Shown here one piece after another: positions 22,901 to 34,578 of a DNA stretch of 64,000 nt (the stretch's first letter is position 1; each line of letters begins with the position of its first letter). The translations under genes were made by a program, and so were the position numbers. A model generated the notes under the pieces. That model did no database searches. It saw nothing but the letters and a program-made list of their open reading frames with translations, and had not been told where the DNA came from. The stretch spans positions 34,006,402 through 34,070,401 of the forward strand of contig CM034238.1 of NCBI GenBank assembly GCA_019916065.1, given 5' to 3'. The DNA is from Vitellaria paradoxa (lineage: Eukaryota > Streptophyta > Magnoliopsida > Ericales > Sapotaceae).

Positions 22901-23359
22901 TTGCATATTACAGAGATCGGGGACATCGAGCTAGAAACTGTAGATTTTGTGGTACTATATGGATGAGTTGGTAAACGATGGACATTTGAAGCAATTCATT
23001 AATAAAACAAAGACCCGAGTAGAAGTGGATCAATCCTAAGCATACAGAGGAGAGCAGAGATGAAAGAGGCAAGCGATGGAGGAAATTGAAGACATTGAAG
23101 AAAGAGAGTAACCTTAAAGGTGATGCTTAAGGAGAGACATTGAAAGGGCACCAGTTATTCACATTATTCACAAGTTGACCCAACCACAAGGTATTATTGC
23201 TTGTCCCCAAGCTGAAATTCAAAAGGTTGGTCAAGCTAGTGAAGTACTGAAGGTTGCCAATACCCCAAGAAAATGACTAAGGTAAAGTGATGCTAAGGGT
23301 ATCTCATTCTATAAAGATGACACTCGAGGCTACAACATTCACACATTGATGCACTGGTG

Positions 23360-24540
23360 GTCACCTTAAAGATGTTCCAAATCTGAAGTACAGAGAATTC
23401 TGGTTGATGCAGGAAGTTCTACGAAGATGATATTACTTAAGCTTGTTTAAGCTAGGATTGATAAAGAAAGACCTGGAGCTAACCAATTGCCCACTGCTCA
23501 GTTTCAATTCTGCCTTAGTTTGGCCCTTAAAGAGAGTTATTATCCCAGTTCAGGCCAACCCAATGAAGTAAAAAGTGGAGTTTATAGTTGTGAATGCACC
23601 ATCTTCTTATAATGTCATTATAGGAAGATTGTGGATTCATATGCTCAAGGCGGTCTCCTCAACTTATCATTAAGTTTTCAAGTTCTCATATGGGGATGAA
23701 ATTAGAGAGATTAAGGGGGCTAAGACATCTCGAAAAAGTGTTTTACTGTAGCCTTGAAGTCCAAAACCTTACTTAAGCAGGTGCAACTAACAAAGTTACA
23801 AGAAGATGCCCTCAAGATAGATGATGTTGGGGGCAATCTATAAATATATATATATATATATATTCATAAAAGAGTTGGAGAAAGTTAATATTGGCCTGGT
23901 GGAGGATGACCGATTTTTTCTAATTGGGTCCAACCTAGGAGCAGCTGAGAAGTTGAAGCTGACTGAGATGCTTCTCAAAAATATTGGCACATTTGCTTAG
24001 ACTACTCAAGAAATGCCAGGTATTTATCCTGAGGTTTGAGTCATAAATTAAATGTTAACCCTAGAATGAAAGTTTTAGTATAAAAGGCAAGGAGATCTAT
24101 TCTAAAGCATGTAGAGGAAGTTATTAAAGAAGTTGGAAGGTTATTGGAAGCTAAGGCTATCTAGGAGGTGTCATACCTCAAATGGTTAACCAAAGTGAGA
24201 AGTGGAGGGGTTATGTTGACACAAACTTGAACAAAGTATGCCCTAAGGATCCATTTCCACTTCCCAAGATTGACTAGATTATGGATTCAACTACGAGAAG
24301 CTCTAAGATGTCTTTCTTAGATGCCTACAGATTGTATCATCAAATTCCAATGCATCAATCAGATAAGGAGAATATCTTATTTATCACTCCAAAGGGAATC
24401 TATTGTTATAAAGTGATGCCATTTGATCTCAAAAATGCTGCAGCGACAAATTTGTTTGGGCAGACAGCAGCAAATATGGTGTTCAACACCTTAAAGTTGC
24501 ACTCTAAACTATCTTGTTCTGATTTAGTCCATGATTGAAA
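23360..24540 (+). pseudogene. Decayed Ty3/gypsy protease and reverse transcriptase
   Basis: From about 24100 the plus strand shows gypsy reverse transcriptase blocks in shifted frames. These include a stretch matching the proline-rich KDPFPLPKID region, then SFLDAYRLYHQIPMHQSDKE, ITPKGIYCYKVMPFDLKNA and the start of the following palm segment. Upstream, a segment with DAGSS and an ASYNVIIGR-like phrase around 23410-23630 is where the aspartic protease belongs. Reading stops at about 24538, before the YxDD box, so RNase H and integrase are absent. The element is truncated as well as mutated. Confidence 0.8.
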
Positions 24541-25763
24541 AGGTTTTGTGGCTGTCTTACTATCAACTCTATGAGTGGGCTCTTCCCATCCTTGCATGAT
24601 TGCTATCCAAACTCTATAGTTTGCTAATAAAAGATAAGCTTGTATTCATACTTTCCAGCATGAATAATTTAATCATCGAGCCACAGGGATCTAGTCTCGA
24701 GCATCCTTCACGGGGTGGATCCCTCATTCAGATTTAAAGAAGATCACACTCTAGATTAATTAGTGAACATGCTTTATATGAATTGAAATTTTCAAATCAC
24801 TCTAGATGATGCAATCACACACAATAAATAGAATATACAAAGGCACCAGAAAATATAAGGAAAATCCTATCCACAGAAAACCTCAAAACGATTTTCAGTA
24901 TAAAATTACGTTACAAGACTCTACTTAAACTCTCTATGACTCCTTGCACGAATTCTTTCAAGCTCTTGCTCGACTGCTCGATACACCTAGACTCCTAAGA
25001 AAGTACACCTTGGAATCCTCTAAGACTTACAGACTCAAGAATGAATAGAACAAAGAGAAACACAGTTTAGCTTTCTTATAAAATAATTATCTCTCTTAAA
25101 GACTATAAAATATGCTCTCTTTTAATTGTGTATATTTTATATTGTATACAGATGCAGATTTATAAAAAAACTAAAGACCTAATTTGATTAGGAAATTAAA
25201 TCTTCAGTAGATTTGGCAGGTCAAACCTTTGGATTCCCTACGAGGTTCACTATCTAGGGGTTGAACCCTCCCTTTACTACCATCCTACTTGTGAGGCTCA
25301 CTTTGGTTGGATTTTTCATTCTTCATTTAGTTTCTTTCATTATTTAAGTTTGCATCTTCAATATATCAGCAATACTTTAGGGAAACTCAATCTTTTTTTA
25401 ATTAAAAACTTGAATCATTTTTTTATTCTAATTAGGAAATTTGAATCCATATCTAATAGGAAATCTTGTCTTTAATTGCAAATTTAATTCTTTTGTTTTG
25501 AATTTGTCATAAATTTGACTTTATAGGCTGTGTTTGTTTATTGAATTACTTTGGAGGAATAGATTAATAGTCTATCTTTCTAATTCTAACAAATCGATTG
25601 TAGTCTTATGTTTGGTTTGCAGTATTAGAACTCTGGGTTGGACTACTTATCTCCTAAAATGGGAGATAAATTACATATCCCCAACATTTGAATTTGTTTT
25701 CCACTAAAATTTAAAGGTTTAAAATTATTTTTATTATATCTCATGTCAAATCATATCTTTTAA
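24541..25763. other. Unclassified repeat-like DNA
   Basis: No gene is visible. The stretch near 24670-24720 with GAGCCACAGGGATC resembles leader regions of plant retroelements, but no LTR pair or coding region supports a firm call. Confidence 0.35.
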
Positions 25764-26216
25764 GGGTAATTTCTTTTATACCTCCTAATACTTAGAATTA
25801 AAATCACTTACACCCCTTGTATCTTGTTATTATGCACTAATAACTTGTACTGGTGACCAAAGTAAAACACTAGACAGTGTCACGTTAAGAAGTTGAAAAA
25901 TGAAATTACCCTTTTCTTCTTCTTAGCTATCATTTTCTCACTCTTCTGTTCTTCTACTTCCCTCTCTCCACACAATTTTTACCATTGCTAACTCAAGAAT
26001 TCTTCTTCAAATTCTAAGTATATAATCACAAATCCAGAAAATATCTTTCTCAAATTTGAAATTTTTCTCAGAGGATATATAAGAAATAAAATCTATGCAA
26101 AACCCACAATATATAAAACACAAATCAAAATTAGAGTTCTTGAAATCAATTATCCTCTCAATCTTGTGAAAAGCCTACAATCAATGGACCAGCATTCTAT
26201 ACAAAACATACAAAAT

Positions 26217-26504
26217 TGTAGGAGGCTAAGAGAATAAATAGATATTGCACCAAAAAAAAAGTAATAATAAAGTAAGAAGAATTTTTTTTTAAAGAAAAAG
26301 AATTGTTCATCTTTTATTTCATGTTGATTACAATAACAATGATATATACACATATATATACTAGAAAGCATGCTTATTTCTAAGCAAGATAATAAATTAA
26401 GTAAATCATTAATTACCACAAACCAATTTTGTGATTTTAAGTCTGTGGTGTTAAATTAAAGGAAAAAACAAAACCATTAAATTGATTTATTTACCATTTT
26501 AATA
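26217..26504 (-). repeat. 3' LTR of the second copia element
   Basis: It begins TGTAGGAGGCTAAG and ends near ACCATTTTAATA on the plus strand. It pairs with 30972-31294 with many indels. A purine-rich stretch (AAGGAGACT on the minus strand) adjoins its inner edge. Confidence 0.8.
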
Positions 26505-26599
26505 GTCTCCTTGAAACCAGTCTTTGAAATCGATAACATCAAGCATAGTCTTCAATTTTCAAATAGGTCTGATTTTAATGGCTTTTCAATGACTTTGTT

Positions 26600-27430
26600 A
26601 AAATATTTGCTTCCCATTCTTCTAATCGACAAATTCAAGCTCAATCTTCATATCTTTGACAAATTCTCGAATATAATGACACTTAATGCTAACGTGCTTA
26701 CTTCTGCCATGAAACACCGGATCCTTTGCTAATGCTATAGCAAACTTATTATCACATATGATTTTTGTAGGAACTCTCTCCTCGTTTCTTAGTTCATTAA
26801 GCATTATATGAAGCTAAACTGCTTAACATATTGTAAAGGTTGCTGCCATATGTTTTGCTTCTACTTTGACAAAATGACAACTAGTTGCTTCTTAAATCAC
26901 CCGAAAACACTCCTATTCCAAGATAGAAAACATACTTGAATTTGCTTTCCGAGTTTCTACATAGCCTACACAATCAGTAGATATGTACCCTACTAGATTT
27001 AAATTATATTAGTATACGTATAAAAATTCCATGATCCCAACTTGTCGTAAAATTCACTTTGCTGCTTGAAAGTGTGATTTGTAAGACTTCTCTATAAAGT
27101 GATTGATAATTCCAACTCCATACATAGTGTTTGACCTAGTGGAAGTTAAATATCATAAACTACCAACTTTGTTTTTAAAGTGGATGGGGTTTACTAGTTC
27201 TTCACTTCCTTCTTTTTTCATCTCTAAATAATCTGTAATTGGTATTTGGATTAAGGCAACTAAATTCTTTTTGAATTTTTTCAAAATATCACTAGCATAC
27301 TTCTTTTGTAAAATAAAGATGCAGTTGTCAGTTTGTGATACTTCAATCGCTAAGAAATATGACATTAGTCCCCTGCCTATTATTTCGAATTGACAAGTCA
27401 TTACCTCCCTGAATTTAACAAACATCGTCT
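26600..27430 (-). pseudogene. Copia RNase H and distal reverse transcriptase fragments
   Basis: The minus strand shows the RNase H block PTKIICDNKFAIALAKDPVF followed by HGRSKHVSIKCHYIREFVKD. Further upstream come reverse transcriptase pieces with GLMSYFLAIEVSQTDNCIFI and QKKYASDILKKF. Stops and frameshifts separate the pieces. Confidence 0.85.
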
Positions 27431-28050
27431 CTTAGTTTCCTGTAAATATCAAGTCATCAATATAATGACATACAATTATTAAGTCACCATTATATTTTGA
27501 CTTGATATACAATGTATGCTCATAAGGACACTTCAAAGAATCATTTTGTAATATAAATGTGTCAATCCAAGTATACCAGGCACGAGGTGCTTGTTTTAAC
27601 CCATACGATACTTTCTTGAGTTTGTAGACTTATTTCTCATGTCCTTATGTCACAAAGCCAACTAGTTGCTCAACATAAACTTCTTCATCAAGAACACCAT
27701 TCAAAAATGCCAACTTCACATCGATTTGGTGGATTTTCCACCTATTCTAAGTAGCAAGTGCTATAATCATCAAAATGGTATCCATTCTGCTTGTAACCCT
27801 TGACCACTAACTTTTCCTTGAATTGATCCACCTGACCATTGGGTCTGTACTTTGTCTTGTACACTCATTTGACACCAATTGGCTTCTTTTCATCTAACAA
27901 AGAAGTTAACCTCTCAAGTGTCATTCTTCTTTATTGAATGGATTCTTTATTGAATGGATTTCCTTATTCATGACTTGAATCCACTTTTTTATCATTTACA
28001 ACATCTTCAAAGGAGATTGGGTCACAATTTGTGAACAAGCAAAAATTTAC
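27431..28050 (-). pseudogene. Copia reverse transcriptase core, decayed
   Basis: The catalytic box is visible as YIDDLIFTGN on the minus strand at about 27432-27465. Upstream sequence continues through fingers and palm segments in several frames. No open frame over 60 codons survives. Confidence 0.7.
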
Positions 28051-28199
28051 TTAACTTTCATTAGTAACATCATTACTATTAGTAACTTCTGTGAGTACAT
28101 AATCTTGTAGACGTGCCAGCATCACTTGTGTCCCTTTTAGACGTTCTGATGAACTTGGGACTGCTATTTAGGAAGAAGTGTTTGTGTCTAAAAATATAA

Positions 28200-28870
28200 T
28201 ACTGATTGAAATATCACCCCATTAATCTATCTGCCCTATGGAAGTCTCAGACAACTGTTCCATTTAGTTTGTCATCTTTTTGAATCCACTCTTAAGCCTC
28301 ATCATCAATAAACTAGATATCTCTGCTCACTATGACTTCCTCTGTCAATGGCTTATATAACTTATAACCATTTGTCACATCACTGTAGCCAATGAAGATA
28401 CACTTCTAACTTTTATCATCCAGCTTCTTTCTTTAATCATTTGGTACATGAGGGTATGCAATGGAGCCAAATGCTCATAGGAAATAGGCATTTGGCTTGT
28501 GACTGCTCTATGTTTCTTCTAGAGTTTTCCTAAACACACTTTTTGTTAGACACTTGTTTATCAAATAAATAGCACAGGCAACAACTTTTGCCCAAAAATA
28601 TTTTGGCAAATTCTTAGCCTTCATCATGCTTCTAGCCATTTCAAATATTGTTCTATTTTTCCTTTACGTTATACAATTCTGCTAAGGTGTATAGCTAGCA
28701 TTTAACTAACACTTGATCTTATGATTTTCAAATATGACTCCTCTATAGCTTAAAAAAATGGCATATAATACTTTTGATCTTTTTAGCAAGTTTCTAGCAA
28801 CATTCCTTTCTCTTCTTTCGTTAATGCCTCAAATGCTCTTGCATCAATTATATTAGTGTAGCCAGTCTTC
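28200..28870 (-). pseudogene. Copia integrase fragment
   Basis: Minus-strand translation in shifting frames gives NRTIFEMARSMMKAKNLPK and then FWAKVVACAIYLINKC, the region after the catalytic Glu of copia integrase. A C-terminal piece around 28380-28450 fits the GYSDVTNGYKLY region. Sequence upstream of the catalytic core is missing because the repeat at 28955 begins there. Confidence 0.75.
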
Positions 28871-28954
28871 ACCAAATTCCAGAGATCTTGAAACTGTAAA
28901 AATACTTTCAACTAGATGGATTAATTATTAAAATTTTTTACGATAAATAACCAC

Positions 28955-30892
28955 CTCGTAAATGTGCAGTTAAACTGAATCCCTAAGTGTAAGGGTATAT
29001 GGTGTAGGTTTTACCTAGTGAAACCAGGATCGTATCCATAAGGAAATTAGATTGAATCCTAAGATTGATAAGTTATCCTAATCTACTATTTTTCTTCGAA
29101 AGCAATAAAAATAAAAATCAGATTTGGAGTTTAATGAGATTCAAATTACACTACTTAACAATGATTTTAAAGAGCAATAATAAAATTAACGTAAGACCAG
29201 TATTCAAAATAATCCTAACCTAAATATCGAAATTGTAGGATGCAAAAAATTTAAAGCAGAGTAAGATAATAAATATTAACATTTTAAATGAATGACAAAC
29301 GACTTGATTCAACCTACAAATGCTGGGTGGATACCTTATTCTCATACTAGATGCGAATAAAAGATGACATCATTAAAACATTTATTCCAGATTTCTTTTC
29401 AATGATTTCAAAGTATGAAGAAAATTTTACTCAAGAAAACGTTATCAGTGATTTTAGCGAAATATGGTCGAGATCATATGTTTTCGAAAGATCAAAGAAA
29501 GTTTTAATCACGTGAATGTCATCAGTGATTTTTATGAAATATGATAGAGGTTGCTTGTTTTCGAGTGTTTTGAAAAACAAAGAATAAGAAAATCTAGCAA
29601 AACCCTAGATCAGATGTTTATACTATCAAAGTATTAACAAAGTTTTAATCATACCTGAGTAACATGGATTTCAAAGAAATATGATCAACCATGTAAGTTT
29701 TCGAAAGTTTTGAAAAGTATAAAATCAATCTAGGAAAGTAGAAACCACAATATACAACTTTTATGCTGCATGCGTGGGTTCATTCACATCAATCATTCAC
29801 ACAAGGATCCACCCATCATTGATGAATTGAATCAAGTATAAACTTATGCTATCATACTAATAAGAAAAAAGTAAAATAGAAAGTAAAAGAGAAAGTGAAG
29901 AAAGCAAACTCCATTAAGATGAACTCAGCAAAATAGTATTGAAAAATAGCTGTGTAGTTATATCTTTGATCCAAACTTTGTTACAAACTCATAGAAAAAT
30001 CTCTCAAATATAAGGAAAAACTCTCAAAAACTAGCCTAAAATATAAGAAATGACTCTTCAAAAGTCTGATATAGCATATGTGTTTATAAATAGCTGTGCA
30101 GAACCCTAAAACGGAGATCTCGAGGATGTAACGTTCGAACAAGAGAGTTGGCATCCGGTCACTAAAGGGCAATGTACTCTGCTCTTTTCCAGCTTTTTAA
30201 AATCTTGAGGAATAGGTCTTGGTCTCCAGATAGCATCCAAACACTAAGAGATAGTGTTTGTCTAACATTAAATTGTAGCCCTTCGAGTCTTCTTTCTAAC
30301 CCAAAAAGAATCGCATCAATCAGAGTCGTGAGTAAAAACTTATGGCCAAAACACTGATAGGGTGTCGTGCTGAATCATTCGAAAAATTCTGAACTATGCA
30401 ACTTTGCAAGCTGATTTCAGGGTAGATGAAGACTCTTTTGGATTTGAGCTCTTTGTGAACATTGTAGCTGAGAATGTGTATTAGATTTTGGGCTTTTGAA
30501 TCATCTCAATTAGATACTGGAAACTTAAGATATGCCCTAAATTCTATCGTGGTTAGAATTTGTCCAACTTTCCAACCTTGAATTTTAAGCAATGTTTCAT
30601 AGCTCAAACGAACTTGAATTTTGACCCACGATACAATTTTGAAAAGTTTGAGATGTCCACTACAACTTTACTAAAGACCACTTTTAATTTCTAGAACTCC
30701 TTTCACATGAAAATTGTGCATCTTTCCTATTCCAACATGCTATTTTAGTGTATTTTCTAGTAAAACTTGCATAAATGAGCAAAATAATATAAATAAAAAA
30801 ATAAAAATAAAATGGACAAATTATAACATAAATTATCAGAATTAATATGGAAATCAAGGTTTATAATTACACTTTTCAAGTGTAATAAATAA
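28955..30892. repeat. Unclassified dispersed repeat, copy A
   Basis: It aligns with copy B at 46985-48432: the start around CCCTAAGTGTAAGGG (28981-28995), the middle (ATTCTCATACTAGATG; GATTTCAAAGTATGAAGAAA) and the end. Both copies finish at the palindrome TTACACTTTTCAAGTGTAA (30868-30886). It contains three degenerate internal repeats of about 110 bp built around CATCAGTGATTT and TTTTCGAAAG. There is no coding capacity. It lies inside the copia element. Confidence 0.7.
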
Positions 30893-30956
30893 ACTTTAAA
30901 GGTTACAACTGAATTTAATTATTCATTGCCATAATTTAATTTCTACCAATGCTAGT

Positions 30957-30969
30957 CACTCTGACACCA
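30957..30969 (-). other. Primer-binding site of the second copia element
   Basis: The minus strand reads TTGGTGTCAGAGT next to the LTR, one step from the tRNA-iMet complement seen at 6726. Confidence 0.7.
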
Positions 30970-30971
30970 AA

Positions 30972-31294
30972 TGTAGGAGGCAAAGAAAACAAATTTATAT
31001 TGCACACACACAAACAAAATAAATAAATAAACAAATAATAACAGGGGAATAAATAACTTTATTTCACAAGAAGAAAACTTGTTTATCTTTTATTTCACGT
31101 TGATTGCAACAACAATACATACATATATATATATATATATATTAGAAAGCATGCCTGTTTCTATGCAAAATAATAAACTAAGTAAATCTTTAATTATGAC
31201 AAACCAATTTTGTGATTTTAATTATGTGGTATTAAATTGAAGGGAAAAAAAAAAAAAACAAAACCATTAAAAAGATAGGTTTACTATTTTAACA
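30972..31294 (-). repeat. 5' LTR of the second copia element
   Basis: It begins TGTAGGAGGCAAAG and ends TATTTTAACA on the plus strand, and pairs with 26217-26504. It contains an expanded TA microsatellite (about 31122-31142) absent from its partner. Confidence 0.8.
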
Positions 31295-31474
31295 AATATA
31301 TATAACACAAATTAGACCCAGTGTCCTATTCCTGAAACAATATCTATTGATAAATTAAAAAATAAAAGATAGAATTAAACAGATGCAAATGAAAAAAAAA
31401 AATGTGACTTTAAGCAGTTTGGGTGAAGATTTAATCAAACTTAGTTTGGATTTCTTGAAAAATTAAAGTTGCTT

Positions 31475-31538
31475 ATATATATATATATAGATGTATATGT
31501 ATACATGTATATATATATATATACATACATATATATGT
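31475..31538. repeat. TA/TG microsatellite
   Basis: Alternating TA with occasional TG and CA units lies inside the right arm of the long-TIR element. Confidence 0.8.
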
Positions 31539-32226
31539 AAATCTCGTGCCTAAAAATCCTAACCTTCGATTGTGATGGTTTTTCCTCCTTAGTGGGGTTG
31601 GTTTCAAGAGGACTAAAATTAGATAGGAAGTTGCGGACAAGAGGGAGATCTTATCAAGAAGTCCTTGTTCGAGAGGAACAAAGCTAGAGGTCATGTCTAT
31701 GGCCACAGAGGTTTGGAAAATGAAACCGTTACTTGGAAGGGCATTTTGCTTTTATCTTTTATTTTTTGTTGGATATTAAACATTTGCACTTTTTTTGTGT
31801 ATATTTCATACGCTATTAACTTTAATAGTTCCGTCCAACATTTCAATTTAGTCACGAGTACAAAGGTTATTAGTATATAATAAAGAATTACATGGAGTGT
31901 AAGTCATTTTTTTATTTTTTATTTTTGTCTTAAGTAAGGGGATATGAAGGTAATTACCCCTTTTTTATCCAACTTTATATATCACAAATCAAAACTGAAA
32001 AAATAATCTCACATAAAAATTTAATCTCATGTTATATTTATTTTCATATATTATTTCATAATTTTACCTATTTATTAACATCCAATCTCTCTAATCAAAC
32101 ATAACTTCAGCTCCTTAACATGTTAGTTATTTTATGTGGGAAAATAAGCTTTCAAAATTGGATTGGGGATTGGATGATTTGGATTGTACCTGTTTTGTAC
32201 ACTCATTGTGGCATATGGCCTCACAA

Positions 32227-32250
32227 TTTTTTTTTTTTTTTTTTTTTTTG
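32227..32250 (+). repeat. T homopolymer, 24 bp
   Basis: An unbroken T run. Its length is likely unstable and sensitive to assembly error. Confidence 0.9.
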
Positions 32251-32499
32251 AAACTGATATAGCCTTACAAATTGATGAACAGTACAAGTAAGAAGTTAAA
32301 TTTTGATTAAAAATAGTATTACTGGATGATAAAAAAATATAAAAAAACTTAACGTAAAATTGATATGTGGTCAAATTTAATTAAAAAAAATTAAAAAATT
32401 TTTATAACTTTTAACAAAGTTTAAGAAATCAAACACTCATCAAGTAATTTTTGGTCGCGCTATTATTTTTCAAAAAAATAGGAGTGATCTCAAGTCCAC

Positions 32500-32820
32500 A
32501 TGCCTAGTGGGACTTCATGCCGGAGAGGAAGGAGAACCCAGTGGACCGACGGGCGGTGCATATGCTGAGCCGTGAGATTTTTGACCTTTAATATCAAATG
32601 GCCGCCCTGTGGTGTTACATTCCGGTGGACCAAGGTCGGTACTGTACTGTAGTCAAACACAGACGCTTCGCGAATATGGGACGTGGTCATTACTTGTCCT
32701 TCAATGTGGCATCAGGTGGCAGTCGCGATCAGAGACAAGTGGACTCGACACGTGTTGAGATCCTGGTGATCAGTCGTTCAGATAGTTACGGGGACGGCAA
32801 GGTAATAATAGTAAAGTGTA
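32500..32820. other. GC-rich island without an assigned gene
   Basis: About 320 bp is clearly richer in G and C than the surrounding DNA and almost free of homopolymers. It includes GGGACGTGGTC (32678-32688) and ACACGTGT (32748-32755), both of the ABRE/G-box type. The 105-codon frame over 32598-32915 resembles no family I know and runs into AT-rich DNA. It could be a promoter, a short non-coding gene or a relic exon. Confidence 0.4.
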
Positions 32821-33601
32821 AGGCAATGCTATTAGATATCCGGATTCTGATTAAATTGGTCGACGTGTTGGCTACCTTTCAATTTCAAGTAATGGCATTC
32901 CTAAATTTTGAATAGAATGTTCTCAGCTCCAGAGTAAAAATACAGAATTAAACAATCAAAATTTTAAGAGGCAACAAAAGACAAGTTTGATTTGTTAAAA
33001 ATTATTAAAAAATTTTAATAATTTTTTAAAATTATTTACTTTTTTTTGTTATACAAATTACGAACTCACAAATTATTTTATTTTATTTTATTTTATTTTA
33101 TCTTAATTTTTATCACTTCAAATGCATCTAAAACAGAAAGATTGAAACGAGGGCTGTGTATAAGAGGCCTATTTAATTTTTGATCACTCTACTTTTTAAT
33201 TTTATTTAATGATTAAGGTCAACTTTTTATATTTCAAATTTTTTTAAATCATGAATTGGAAAAAAATAAATAAAAAGTTAAAAAGATAGTTATTAAAAAA
33301 TTAATTTTTTCTTTTTCAAATATAAAAAATTAATTTTTTAGTAACTAATTAATAACTAATTAAAAAAAATATTTTTTTTCTTCTCAAACTAAACCAATGT
33401 TTAAAAGACTCGAAATCAAAGATCTAAAACAATAAGAGCCATCGGATTTGGTTGGTTTGGAAAGTGATTCTAATATTAAATGACAAATAATTTTTCGGGC
33501 ATCTTTCAAAGATGATTTTTATGTATACTTACATTGGTGGATGCCAAAAGACTTCAATTATGGTTTATAAAGTGCGAAATTATAGTACTAATTAAGTTAT
33601 C

Positions 33602-33667
33602 ACATTTTCATTAGTTATATATTCCATTAGTTATATATTCAAAACCATATATAACTAATGAAAATGT
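33602..33667. repeat. Perfect inverted repeat (hairpin)
   Basis: The arms at 33602-33622 and 33647-33667 are exact reverse complements over 21 bp, separated by 24 bp. The loop side carries a second partial copy of the left arm (CATTAGTTATATATTC). Confidence 0.9.
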
Positions 33668-34578
33668 TCTCACTAACTAAAAGTTAGCATATATACTTAA
33701 AAAAAAAAAAAGTTAGCATATGCCAATCATGTTTTAGCATTCACTTGCAATTAAATATAGAAAAAAAATAAAATTTTGGCTAAATAATATATTATCAATG
33801 ATGCCTTTACTAACCATACATTGACATATATTAATTACAGTTTAAATATCAGCTATTACTTTTTTAATTCTTTCTAAAACAACTAAATTGACCCTTTTAT
33901 ATTGTAAATTATTTTTTAAATCTTGAAGGACACAAATATCAAATTAATAAAACACTAAAAAAGTTACTACTAAAAAGTTAATTATTTTTCCTTTGCAAAC
34001 ATAAAAAAACTATTTTTTTTTTAACTAACTATTAACTTTTTTTTTTTTTTTTGGCCAAACTCAGCCTAAGCATTGAATATCTAACCACATTGTCATAAGT
34101 GGTTTTTTTTTATTTTTATTTTTTAAGAGTGGAATTTTATTTAAGTATAGGAAGTTAAGAAAAAAATAAATAATTTTATTATAACTCTCCCATTATGGTG
34201 AATATACTTCTCCCACTAGCAAAACTTGGTACGACTGGGTGCCAATTTCTGGTGACCCGCTAACAGTGTAGTTACGACTAGACAAAAATGACACTTCACC
34301 TGTTTCACTTTGGCAACCACATATAACTAGAATAGGAAACAAAGCATTTTCTTCTAAAGTAAAAATGCACCTACTACTAAACCATCAATCATAGTACATT
34401 TACCATGGTATTCACTCACCACTGAATTGGAAAGAAACACATTTTGTTTTTAATGGTAGAAGTCCGGTTAATATTAACCACAAAATCATACTACATTTAC
34501 CATGTCATTGTACTCATAAAATCATCTACACGTACCAAATTGACATGTTTTAACCACGATTTAGGTTGCCAAGAAATT
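33668..34578. other. AT-rich DNA with probable MITE relics
   Basis: Long A and T runs surround a block at about 33730-34070 ending GGCCAAACTCAGCC, which resembles the short element at 19193-19432. No coding sequence is visible. Confidence 0.35.

Larger units (their letters stand above)
26217..31294 (-). mobile_element. Degenerate Ty1/copia element with nested repeat
   Basis: LTRs at 26217-26504 and 30972-31294 start with TGTAGGAGGC and share long blocks, including GAAAGCATGC and CAAACCAATTTTGTGATTTT. A primer-binding site lies at 30957-30969. Between them, minus-strand pol fragments occupy about 26600-28870. The expected gag and protease interval is replaced by an unclassified repeat (28955-30892). 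Flanking pentamers (AAAAT, AATAT) agree at four of five positions. The element is much older than the one at 492. Confidence 0.85.
25764..31960. mobile_element. Long-TIR element split by a nested copia element
   Basis: The left end (25764-25910) and right end (31780-31960) are inverted copies over about 130 bp or more. They share GGGTAATT, then TACCTCCT/ATCCCCTT, CACTTACACCCC/GACTTACACTCC, TTATTATGCACTAATAAC/TTATTATATACTAATAAC and TTGTACTGGTGACC/TTGTACTCGTGACT. Removing the copia element at 26217-31294 leaves an element of about 1.1 kb with no visible transposase, so it is non-autonomous. The target-site duplication is not clear and the superfamily is unresolved. Confidence 0.62.

Noticed and set aside
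24655..25100. Segment with GAGCCACAGGGATC considered as a third copy of the unclassified dispersed repeat.
   Set aside because: Apart from that phrase it does not follow the order of copies A and B and lacks the terminal palindrome.
33677..33722. Direct repeat AAAGTTAGCATAT on both sides of an A run, resembling the target-site duplication of a poly(A) retroelement.
   Set aside because: The intervening sequence is under 20 bp, too short for any SINE or processed copy. Slippage around the A run is simpler.
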